Assembly: GCF_005519465.1 (NCBI RefSeq)
Contig: NZ_CP027858.1
Coordinates: 4,030,001-4,094,000, forward strand
From: Streptomyces clavuligerus
GTDB lineage: Bacteria > Actinomycetota > Actinomycetes > Streptomycetales > Streptomycetaceae
Length of the DNA: 64,000 bases
Direction: 5' to 3'
Shown here piece after piece: positions 14,912 through 24,900 of the stretch (the stretch's first letter is position 1; each line of letters starts with the position of its first letter). The notes under the pieces are model-generated. The model ran no database searches, was not told the origin of the DNA, and saw nothing but the letters and a program-made list of their open reading frames with translations. A program made the translations under genes and the position numbers.

Positions 14912-15601
14912 TCAGCTCTGGCTCTGGGCGCGGGCCAGGCCCTCCGCGCGGCGGAGCCGGGCCGGTGCGCGCACATCCACCGGGCTGCCCGCGCCCTCAC
15001 CGGGCATCTCGCCCCAGCGGCGGAACCTGTCACCGAGGACGCGTACCCGCCCGTCGTCCGGTCCGGCGGCGATGGAGAACAGCGACTCGTCGACATTCCT
15101 GTCATCGCCGCTCCAGCGCACGACGCCCTCGCATTCCGCGAGGATGTCCCGGAGCACCAGTAGCTGCGGGGCGAAGAACCCGCCCTTCGCGCGGGAGCCC
15201 GGACGGATACGTACCGCCGTGCCGGACGCCAGATTGGATTCCGGCAGATGTCCGCGGAGCCCGCGCGCCGGCTGCCAGCCGACCAGATCGCCCCGGTGGA
15301 GCTGCTCGATCTCGTAGTGGAAGCGGCGGATCACATGGACGAGGATCGCCTCCACGTCGCCGATCCGGACGTCGACCGAGAGCCCGGTACCGGCGACCGG
15401 GCGCGTCCACACCGTCGAGATGCGGTTCGCCTCCTTCTCGACCGTCCAGCCGTTCGCGGACGTCGGCAGCTTCCGCGGTTGCCGCGTCCCTGCTCGCGAA
15501 GCTGCCGATGCCGTACCCGGTACGAGAGAGCCCGCGGCGGCCAGGACACCGGCCGCCGCGGCGGTCCGCACCACATTCCGCCTTGTCATGTCGTTCTGCA
15601 T
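14912..15601 (-). CDS. Tat-exported protein with degenerate M15 peptidase-like domain
   Basis: 229 residues. The N terminus has a twin-arginine signal (MTRRNVVRTAAAAGVLAAA, cleavage after TASA). The mature part contains ESNLASGTAVRIRPG, GGFFAPQLLVLRDILAECEG and VVRWSGDD followed by DESLF. These line up with the M15 D,D-carboxypeptidase pattern (HLSGTAxD, GVVRWGGD, DxMHFE), but the zinc His and Asp are replaced. So it may be a non-catalytic peptidoglycan or envelope binder. A gaaggga site precedes the ATG at 15601; an alternative ATG lies at 15589. Follows the 109-residue membrane protein by 16 bases. Confidence 0.7.
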   Translation of the reverse strand: MQNDMTRRNVVRTAAAAGVLAAAGSLVPGTASAASRAGTRQPRKLPTSANGWTVEKEANRISTVWTRPVAGTGLSVDVRIGDVEAILVHVIRRFHYEIEQLHRGDLVGWQPARGLRGHLPESNLASGTAVRIRPGSRAKGGFFAPQLLVLRDILAECEGVVRWSGDDRNVDESLFSIAAGPDDGRVRVLGDRFRRWGEMPGEGAGSPVDVRAPARLRRAEGLARAQSQS

Positions 15602-15617
15602 GGCTTTGATTCCCTTC

Positions 15618-15947
15618 TCACAGAACGGCCATGAGCACGAACGAGGGCAGCAGGGTGGCCAGCAGGCTCAACGGCCAGTACAGCCGGGAAGCCAGCTCCG
15701 TCCTGCGCCGCAGGGGACGGTTGGCGAGCCACCACAGCAGGGCGGACACCACCAGTACCGGCACCATGGCCATCAGCACCGGAAGTGCGCCGTCGTTCTC
15801 CGTGGGCTCCCGCTGGGTCAACCCGAGAGCAGCCAGTGGCCAGTTCGACGCGAAATACCAGAGCAACCACACCGGAACGATCCCGGGGATACCGAGAAGC
15901 AGATTCACGCCCACCGCTGTCAGTGACCACGTTCGCATGCGCCCCAT
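15618..15947 (-). CDS. Small integral membrane protein
   Basis: 109 residues with three hydrophobic segments: SLTAVGVNLLLGIPGIVPVW, VLMAMVPVLVVSALLWWLA and SLLATLLPSFVLMAVL, with Arg-rich loops (RPLRRRTE). Not recognised. It lies 21 bases after the DUF1906 gene and 16 before the Tat-exported protein on the same strand, so these three probably form one operon concerned with the cell envelope. Confidence 0.7.
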   Translation of the reverse strand: MGRMRTWSLTAVGVNLLLGIPGIVPVWLLWYFASNWPLAALGLTQREPTENDGALPVLMAMVPVLVVSALLWWLANRPLRRRTELASRLYWPLSLLATLLPSFVLMAVL

Positions 15948-15968
15948 TGTTCACGCTCATGCCCGGCG

Positions 15969-18167
15969 TCACTGGCTGCGGGACAGATTGTTGTAGTTCT
16001 CCAGCACGTTGTACAGGCCGATCAGCTCCCGCCCGTACTGCTCCGCGTCCCCGCCGGTGCCGTTGTACCGGGCGAGCAGGGCCTGGGTGTCGGCCTGGCT
16101 GGTGGTGAGGCTCGGCCTCGGCTGATTGATCTGGTGCGCGTTGTAGATGGTCAGATAGGCGACCGAGCGGATGTTGTACTCCGATTCCTCGTGGTTCCTT
16201 CTCCAGACCCATCCCTTGTCGCTGCCGGCCAGGAGCGGACCGTTGAAGATCCCCTGCTGGACGCAGTAGTTGCGGGCTTCGATGGTCACCCAGGCGAAGA
16301 TCTGTCCCCAGCCGGTGCTGCTGTCGTCCTTCAGTCCGTTCTTGACGGCGTTGTCGGCGAAATAGTCCAGCGGGTTCCACTTCCGGAGTTCCCAGAGCAC
16401 CGGAGCCTGGATCAGCGCTTTGCGGAGTCTGAGCTGCCGCGCCAACTCCGTGAACAGCACGTCCATCGACAGGACCTTGTCGAACGCATCGGTGGTGGAG
16501 ATCCCTTTGTACGTGGCCCAGTCGGAGTCGGTCCAGCCGGAACCGCCGGTCTCCGGGACGCCGATGGACGTCAGATAGGTCTTGACGTCCGTGAGCATCG
16601 GCGCGCGGTAGGCGGGTTTGAGACCGACGTCCAGACCGGCGAGGGGCGCCTCCCCGGGGTTGAAGTCGCCCTGCCCGGTGTCGCGGCCCGAGGCGATGTT
16701 GTTGTCGATTTCGATGGCCCCGGCGCCCGAGCCGATGGTGATCGTGGCGATCTGGTCGAACGCCCAGTTGGTCGGCAGGGGATAGCCGAGGTTCCCGGAG
16801 AACCCGCTCGACATGTCGGACACAAAACTCGCCGCCGCGTACCCGGCGTCCCCGACCCGCTGGCAGACATTGCGCGGTCCGTAGACGCCCACGCCGTAGG
16901 CGGAGTTCTCCCCGATCATATGCATGATCGCGCGGAAGTGCGGAAGGATGAAATCGGTGATCTCACCATCCATCGCGTCGTAGTCGACCGCGAAATAGAT
17001 GATGGTCCCCGGTTTGAAGCCGTGGTACTTGGCCCACTCGATCGCCGCGGACGCGTCCGCGGTGCCCTGGGGGTAACTGAAATAGTCCGCCGAACGGCTC
17101 CATGTCTGGTAGATCGGGAAGCAGCGCAGTCCGTTCGCCTTGATCGTGGCGAGTTCGCCGGGCTGGATCATTTTCTCGGGCAGACTCGTGGTGGAGGCGT
17201 TGGAGAGATACCGGCCGATGTACAGATAGCCGTTGTCCTTGAGTGTCTGCGCACGGGCGGTTGTGATCTTCGTCACGCCGTCGCATGCCGTGCCTTTGCG
17301 GGACTGATCGCCGTAGGAGACCAGTAGCGAAGCCCAGGTCTGGAAGTCGCCGAGTCCGGTGACGGGGAGCTTCGAGAAGGACTGGAACTGCTCCGCCGCG
17401 GTCTTCACCCCGGCGGTGAAGTTCCCGAAAGCGACGTTCCGTTTATTGAGGATCATCGCGCCCGTGAACAGCATCGACCAGGTGCCGGTGGAGCCGACGG
17501 AGAGCGTGTGGGACCGCAGCCCGTTCTGGGTGCCGGGCCCGAACACGCCGTTCGCGGTGCCATCCGCCATGCCCAGCTCGTACTGGATCGCCAGCAGCAA
17601 GGACTTGGCGACATCACGTGAGTGATGACCGTCGGCGGGGATGATGAAGAAGTCCCTGCGGTGGACATAACGGCTGTTCAGCCACTGCTGGACGGAACGG
17701 ACGGCGTCTGAGCCACTGTTGACGGTGACATAGGCATCCATATTGAACAGGCCCTTGACGACCTTTGGTTCAAGGGAGCTGCCCGGGAACAGGGTGTCGA
17801 CACCCATGTTCTGCTTGAGTCGGGTGACGGCCGCCTTCACCCGGGAGTTGTAGAGTCCGTCGATCTCGCCGCCGTCGTAACCCTTGCAGTAGAGGGCGGA
17901 CTGGAGTATGCGGCAGAAGATCGCCGAGGGGACAGTCGTGTCGTCGAGTTTTGGATGTCTCGCCTGAAGCGTCGACAGGGTGGTCGGGCCGAACGAATTC
18001 GACAGGGCCGAGATTCCCATCTCGTACTGGAGCGCCCGGGTCAGGGCGTACATTGTGGTCCAGCCGGTTCGGCCGTCCTCCTCCAGCTTGGAAATCCCGA
18101 GCGTCGCGCCGTTGCCGTACTGCGTGTTGATGAAACGCTGAGCCCTGCGGACCAGCTCGTCAGCCAT
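15969..18167 (-). CDS. DUF1906 glycoside-hydrolase-like protein with peptidoglycan-binding-like repeats
   Basis: 732 residues from ATG with gaaggg at 7-base spacing. No signal peptide or TM segment is visible. The N-terminal 270 residues contain two or three peptidoglycan-binding-like helical repeats (e.g. GEIDGLYNSRVKAAVTRLKQ and ANGVFGPGTQNGLRSH). Residues about 300-510 form the DUF1906/Rv2525c-like TIM-barrel (YIGRYLSNAS, FPIYQTWSRS, IYFAVDYDAMDGEI, YGVGVYGPRNVC, WAFDQIAT). The C-terminal 200 residues are unassigned. The family is suggested to act on glycan or peptidoglycan outside the cell, so the missing export signal is odd. Confidence 0.83.
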   Translation of the reverse strand: MADELVRRAQRFINTQYGNGATLGISKLEEDGRTGWTTMYALTRALQYEMGISALSNSFGPTTLSTLQARHPKLDDTTVPSAIFCRILQSALYCKGYDGGEIDGLYNSRVKAAVTRLKQNMGVDTLFPGSSLEPKVVKGLFNMDAYVTVNSGSDAVRSVQQWLNSRYVHRRDFFIIPADGHHSRDVAKSLLLAIQYELGMADGTANGVFGPGTQNGLRSHTLSVGSTGTWSMLFTGAMILNKRNVAFGNFTAGVKTAAEQFQSFSKLPVTGLGDFQTWASLLVSYGDQSRKGTACDGVTKITTARAQTLKDNGYLYIGRYLSNASTTSLPEKMIQPGELATIKANGLRCFPIYQTWSRSADYFSYPQGTADASAAIEWAKYHGFKPGTIIYFAVDYDAMDGEITDFILPHFRAIMHMIGENSAYGVGVYGPRNVCQRVGDAGYAAASFVSDMSSGFSGNLGYPLPTNWAFDQIATITIGSGAGAIEIDNNIASGRDTGQGDFNPGEAPLAGLDVGLKPAYRAPMLTDVKTYLTSIGVPETGGSGWTDSDWATYKGISTTDAFDKVLSMDVLFTELARQLRLRKALIQAPVLWELRKWNPLDYFADNAVKNGLKDDSSTGWGQIFAWVTIEARNYCVQQGIFNGPLLAGSDKGWVWRRNHEESEYNIRSVAYLTIYNAHQINQPRPSLTTSQADTQALLARYNGTGGDAEQYGRELIGLYNVLENYNNLSRSQ

Positions 18168-18315
18168 TGCGTGACCCTTCGCCGAGAAGTGTGTGACAGC
18201 GCCGGAGGCGGCGCGTGTCTCGGGTGGGTGGGTGCGTTCGAATGAGTGCTGTGACAGGGAACATACAGTGGTGAAATAGACGTGAGAAGTGTGAATGCCC
18301 GGTGATAACAGGGCC

Positions 18316-18357
18316 GTTCGCTGTTCGCTGTTCGCCGTTCGCTGTTCGCCGTTGACC
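18316..18357. repeat. Tandem heptamer repeat (gttcgct/gttcgcc, six units)
   Basis: Six contiguous 7-base units: gttcgct twice, gttcgcc, gttcgct, gttcgcc, gttgacc. They are followed by hexamers of accggg to about 18380. The block sits between the divergent DUF1906 gene and the NRPS. It could be a binding array or simple slippage. Confidence 0.75.
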
Positions 18358-18389
18358 GGAACCGGGACCGGGACCGGTGCCTGCCGGAG

Positions 18390-18922
18390 TCGGGGCGGGG
18401 GTCTCCCGTGCCTCCGCGCCGACCCAGGGGAGCGTGGTGCTGGGGGCGGGACCTGAACGGGGGCGGGTGCGCCGAGCCCAGCCCCCGCCGTCCCCCGTTC
18501 ACGGCGCCGTCGGCCCTCCGCGCACGGGCGTACCCGGATATCCCCGGGACGGTTCACCGCCCGGCCCGTGCCGGGTAGGAAGAAGCCAAGGTGGCGGGCT
18601 GCGCGGATGCCGGTGGCCGGTACGCACCGGCGGTCCGGAACAGGCATCGCGTGTCCTGGATGGCCGGGGTCCGACGGGCCTTCGGCGCGCGGGCGTTCCT
18701 CGCCCTGGCTCATACCGGGCACGCCTCCCGCCGTACCCAATGTCCGCTTTAGCAAACGGTGGTGACCTGCGGATCCACCCCCAAGGCGGCTCCCCCCACG
18801 CACACGGCCCGAGCCGGGCGGACGCTGATCGTCCGGCGCGGGCGGGGCGTGAGTCTCCCTTCGCTTCCCCGGGTCCCCTGCCCCGCGCGGGTGCCCGGCG
18901 GAGAACGACGGAAGGACCGGCC
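18390..18922. other. Long upstream region of the NRPS
   Basis: The NRPS frame happens to stay open from 18377, but the predicted 182 extra residues (Pro/Gly/Arg-rich, no condensation-domain homology) look untranslated. An in-frame ATG at 18740 lacks a ribosome binding site. The segment near 18735-18760 (tttagcaaacg) is the only A/T-richer spot. No convincing promoter or regulator gene is seen here. Confidence 0.4.
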
Positions 18923-21900
18923 GTGGCCGTTCGCCGCACGTTTCCGCTCACCTCGTACCAGCGCGACATCTGGGCCGCCGCGTCCCGGACCCCCGACGAC
19001 CCGCAGTACAACGTCGTCCTGGACGAGAGGATCGACGGCACCGTCGACACCGGGGCCCTGCGGACGGCACTGGCCCGGGTGCTGCGGCGGCGGGACACGT
19101 TCCGGCTGCGGTTCGGGGAGCGGGACGGCGTTCCGTACCAGTGGGTGGCCGAGGAGCCGGAGGCCGTGCCCGTCGAGTGGGTCGACCTGTCCGGCGCGGA
19201 CGATCCGGCCGGGGCGTGGCGGGCGTGGCGGGAGCGTTCCTTCTGGCAGCCCTTCCGATTACTGGACGGGGGCCCGGCGGTCACCGCCGCCCTGGTGCGG
19301 GAGAGCCCGGCCGTGCTGCGGCTCCATGTGAAGGCGCACCACCTGACCGCCGACGGCTGGACGGCCAACGCGCTGAGCCACGAGATGTGGGACGGCTACG
19401 CCCGGCTCACCGAGGGGGGCGCCGCGCCCGAGGAGCCCGCGCCCTCCTGCCGGGACCTCGCGGAGCGCGACACCGCCTACCGCGCGTCCCCCCGGTACGA
19501 GCGCGACCGCGCCTTCCACCGCGCCGAGTTCGCCGGGGTCGCCCCCGCGCTCTTCCCCCGGGCCGCCGGGGCGACGACCGCCGGGGCCGCCCGCCGCAGT
19601 GGGCTGCACACGTTCACCGTCGACGCGTCCGTGGTGCGCGGCGTCCGCGCCCGCGGCAGCTCCCCGTTCGCGTTCCTCACCGCCGCCCTCGCCACCTGTC
19701 TCGCCCGGGTGCACCGCAGCGACGAGGTCGTCATCGGCGTCCCGTTCCTCAACCGGCCCTCCGCCGCCGAACGCGGCACCGCCGGGCACTGCGCCAACAG
19801 TCTGCCGGTGCGCGTCCCGGTGCCCGCGGACGCCTCGCTGCACACCCTCGCGGCGGGCGTCCGCGACCGCGTCGCCGCGCTCCGCGAACACGAGCGCTTC
19901 CCCCTCGGCGACATCCTGCGCGATCTGCCCGCCGACAGCTCGGGCGAACGCCGGCTCTACGACGTGACCCTGTCGTACCTGCGCTTCCCGCGCCCCGGTC
20001 CGCTGCCGGACGCCGAACGCGAGAGCCTGATCAGCGCGCCGCTGCACGCGCAGAGCGCCCTCACGGTCGGGATCACCTCCTACGACGACGACTCCGAGCT
20101 GCGGATCGACCTCTACTACGCGCCGGACGTCTTCGACGCGGACCTGCCCATCGAGGCCGTCGCGGGCCATCTGGCCACGCTGATCCGGGCGGGCGCCGCG
20201 CAACCGGAACGGGCGGCGGTGACGCTGCCGCTGATGAGCGCGGACGAGGAGGCCCGAACGGTCCGCGCGGGGCAGGGCCCGGACGTCCCCTACCGCGACG
20301 ACACCACCCTGCACGCCCTGATCGAGGAGCAGGCGGCCCGCACCCCCGGCCGCACCGCCGTCACCGCCGCCGACGGCTCCGCGCTCACCTTCGCGGAACT
20401 CGACGTCCGCGCCAACCGGATCGCCCACGCCCTGCGCGCCCGCGGCACCGGCCCCGGCGACCGGGTCGCGGTCCTCCTGGAACGGGGGCCGCACACCCTG
20501 CCCGCGCTGCTCGGCGTCCTCAAGTCCGGCGCCGCCTACGTCCCCGTCGACCCCGGCCACCCCGCCGACCGGATCGCCTTCCTCCTCGCCGACAGCCGCG
20601 CCCGCGCCGTCCTCACCGGCCCCGGCACCGAGGCGCCGCCCGACATCCCGGACGGCGTCCCCGTCCTGCGCGCCGACCTGCTCGCCGCCGACGCCTCCGG
20701 GGGCACCGACCGGCCCGTGCCTCCGGCCGCCGGGCCGCGCGACCTCGCGTACGTCATCTACACCTCCGGCTCCACCGGCCGCCCCAAGGGCGCCCTGGTC
20801 GAACACCACTCCGTCGTCAACCGGCTCGCCTGGATGCAGCGGCACTGCCCCATCGGTGCCGCCGACACCCTGCTCCAGAAGACACCCGTCTCGTTCGACG
20901 TGTCCGTCTGGGAGCTGTTCTGGTGGGGTGTCGAGGGCGCCGGGCTGGCCCTGCTGCCGCCCGGCGGCGAACGCGACCCGCGCACCATCCTGCGGGCCGT
21001 CGCCGAACACGGCGTCTCCGTGCTGCACTTCGTCCCGTCCATGCTCGGCCCCTTCCTCGACCTCCTGGAGGAGCGGCCCGAGCTGGGTGCCGAGGCGGCG
21101 ACCCTGCGGCAGGTCTTCTGTAGCGGCGAGGCGCTGCCCCCGGCGCGCGTCGAGCAGTTCGCCCGCGTCCTCGGCACCCCGGCCGCCCCCGGCGGCACCG
21201 CGCCCCGGCTCACCAATCTGTACGGGCCGACGGAGGCCACTGTCGACGTCTCCTACCACGACTGCCCGACCGTCCCCGGGCAGCCGGTCCGCCGCGTCCC
21301 CATCGGCCGCCCCGTCGCCAACACCGGCCTGTACGTCCTCGACCCCCACGGCAGACCGCAGCCCACCGGCCTCCCCGGCGAGCTGTGCATCGGCGGTGTG
21401 CAGGTGGCGCGCGGCTATCTGGAGCGGCCCGGGCTGACCGCCGAGAAATTCACCGGCGACCCCTTCCGCCCCGGCGGCCGGATGTACCGCACCGGCGACC
21501 TCGCGCGCTTCCTCGCGGACGGGTCGGTCGAGTATCTGGGCCGCATCGACGGCCAGGTGAAGATCCGCGGCAACCGGGTCGAGCCGGGCGAGGTGCAGAA
21601 TGCCCTCGCCGCCCTGCCCGGCGTCCGGGACGCCCTCGTCGTCGACCACCACGGCGGCGACGGCGGCGTCCGCCTCGCGGGCTACTACGTCGCCGACGCC
21701 GTCATCGATCCGCTGCGGCTGCGGACGGAACTCTCCCGCAGCCTCCCCGAGTACATGATCCCGGCGTACTTCGTCCGCATCGACGCGGTGCCGCTCACCC
21801 CCAACGGCAAGGCCGACCGGCGCGCCCTGCCCGCCCCCGACCCGGCCGCCGCCCCGGGCCCCCGCCCGTACACCGCGCCCCGCGACACCACCGAGGAGGC

Positions 21901-24900
21901 GCTGGCCGCCGTCTGGGCCACCGTCCTCGGCACGGAGCGGGTCGGCGTCCACGACGACTACTTCGCCCTCGGCGGCGACTCGATCCTCATGCTCCGCATC
22001 CGCGCCCTGGCCGCGCGGCGCGGATTCCGCTTCGGGGTGAGCGACCTGGTCCGCAACCCCACGGTCGCCGCGCTCGCACCGCTCACCGAAGCCATCGGCG
22101 ACGAGGCGGAACAAGGAGCGGAGCTGGGGCCTTTCGCCCTGGTCTCCAGCGTGGACCGGGCCCGGCTCGAAGGCCGTGAGGACGCCTTCCCGGTCAGCCG
22201 CCTCCAGCTCGGCCTGCTCTACCACAGCGTCGTGGAACAGGGCTCAGCCGTCTACCGGGACGTCTTCCGCTACAGCTTTCTCCTGCCCTGGGACGAGCAG
22301 CAGTTCACCGCCGCGTTCGACCGGCTCACCGCCCGGCACCCGGCGCTGCGCTCCTCGTTCGACCTCGGCGGCTGCTCCGAACCGCTCCAGATCGTGCACC
22401 CGGAGGTGGAACGCTCCCTCTCCGTCGTGGATCTGCGGTCCGCGACCGTGCCGGAGGCGGAGACCCGGATCGCCGCCCACATCGAGGAGCGCCGCTTCTT
22501 CCCCTACGCCTTCGAACAGGCCCCGCTGTACCACCTGCGGGTCCATCTGCTGCCCGGGAGCGCGGAGCTGGTGCTCAGCTTCCACCACGCCATCCTCGAC
22601 GGCGGCAGCGTCGCCACCCTCGTCCAGGAACTCCTCCAGGACTACACGCACCTGCTCGGCGAGGACGTCCCCGCCGTGTCCGACGCCGCCCCCGTCCGGG
22701 CCGCGCACCACATCCTGGCCGAACGGGAGGCGCTGCGCTCCGCCGAGGCCAAGGAGTACTGGGGCCGCCGCCTGGACGGGGCGCCGCTCGTGCAGCCCAC
22801 CGGCTTCCGTCCGCACGAGACGCCGGGGAGCGACCAGCAGATCACCCGCCGGGTCGACCTCCCGGCCGATCTCGTCACCGCCGTACGGGAGTTCTCCCGC
22901 GTCCACACCCTGCCGGTGAAGTCGGTGCTGTTCGCGGCGCACGTGCTCACCCTGCGGCTGTTCTCCGGGAGCGCCGACGTGGTCACCGGTCTGGTGACGC
23001 ACGGCCGCCCGGACCGGGCCGGGGCCGAGCGGATGACGGGACTCTTCCTCAACACCCTGCCGATCCGGGTCGACACCGCGACCGGTACGGACGGAGGCGG
23101 GGGGAGCTGGCTCGCGGTGGTCCGCGAGGCGTTCCGGCAGGAGCAGGAGAGCCACCCGTACCGCCGCTACCCGCTCAGCGCCATCCAGGAGGAGTCGGGC
23201 CGCACCGTCCTGGACAGTGCCTTCAACTACATCCACTTCCGGCAGCTCACCGAGGTGTACGCGCTGCCCGGCATCCGGGTGCTGTCCTTCCGCACCTGGG
23301 AGGAGACCAACTTCGCGCTGCTGGTGAACGCCGTCACCGACCCCGGCGACCAGAGCATCTGGCTGCGCATGGACCACGCGGCGCGCACCTTCACCCCGGC
23401 CCAGGCCGAGCTGTACGGGGACACCTTCCTGCGGGTCCTGCGCCGGACCGTCGAACACCCCGGGGAGGCGGTGGACTTCTCCTTCCTCGCCCCGGAGCCG
23501 CGGCGGCGGCCGGGGGCGGGGGCCGCAGCCGACGCGCCGGACGTCGTCACGGCCTTCGCCGCGCAGGCCGCGCGCACCCCGCGCGCCACCGCCCTCGTCC
23601 ACGGCGACCGGCGGTGGAGCTACACGGAACTGGACCGGGCCGCCGACCGGGCCGCCCGGCGGCTGCGGGCCCTGGGCGCGGGCCCCGGCAGCCGGGTCGG
23701 CGTCTGTCTGGACCGCGCGCCGGAGACGATCGCCGTCCTCCTCGGGGCGCTGCGGGCCGGGGCGGCCACGGTGCCGCTGGACATCTCGTACCCCTGCGAA
23801 CGGATCGCCGCGATGATCGGGCAGGCGCGCCCGGTCACGGTGGTCACCCGGTCGGCACAGGACACCTGCGTCCCCGGCGGCACCGACCGGATCACGGTCG
23901 CCGAACTCCTCGACGGCGGCGGCTCCGGCGGCTCCGACAGCGGCTCCGGCGGCGGTGGCGGCGGTGCGCCCGACGGCGCCGGGGTGTCCGACGGTGCCGG
24001 GGAGCTGCCCGGGGCCGACCCGGACGGCGTCGCCTACCTCCTCTTCACCTCCGGCTCCACCGGCGTCCCCAAGGGCGTCGAGATGCCCCACCGCTCCCTG
24101 GCGGGCCTCGTCGCCTGGCAGAACGCCGTCCCCAGCGGTGTCGTCGGCGGTGTCACCCTCCAGTACGCCCCGCTCAGCTTCGACGTCTCGTTCCAGGAGA
24201 TCTTCTCCACGCTGTGCGGCGGCGGCACCCTGCTCCTCGTCCCCGAGGCCGAGCGCCGCGACCCGCCCGCCCTGCTGCGGCTGCTGGACCGCGCCCGCGT
24301 GGAACGGCTGTACCTCCCGTACGTCGCCCTCCAGCAGCTCGCCGAGACCGCGCAGGCGCTCGGCACCGTCCCCCGCCATCTGCGGGCGGTGCTCTCCTCC
24401 GGGGAGCAGCTCCGGGTGACGGACGAGATCCGGGCGCTCTGCGCGGCGCTGCCGGGGGTGCTCCTGGAGAACCAGTACGGGCCCACCGAGTCCCATGTCG
24501 TCACCCGGTACACGATGAGCGGCGACCCGGACGCGTTCCCGGCGCTGCCGCCGATCGGCACCCCGGTCGACGGGGCGGAGGTGCTCGTCCTGGACGGCCG
24601 GATGCGGCCGGTGCCGGACGGGGTCACGGGCGAGCTGTATCTGGGCGGGAGCTGCCTCGCCCACGGCTACGCGGGCCGCCCCGACCTCACCGAGGAACGG
24701 TTCGTCCCGCGCCCCTCGGGAGTACCGGGGGAGCGGCTGTACCGCACCGGCGACCTCGGCTTCCGGCTGCCGGACGGCTCGGTGGTCTGCTCGGGCCGGG
24801 TGGACTCCCAGGTCAAGGTGCGCGGCTTCCGGGTGGAACCGGCCGAGGTGGAGATCGCGATCACCCGGTTCGCGGCCGACCACCCGGGGCTCACGGAGGC

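Noticed and set aside
18377..18922. N-terminal extension of the NRPS by about 182 residues
   Set aside because: Open frame but no homology, odd composition, and a well-placed ribosome binding site and GTG directly before the condensation domain.
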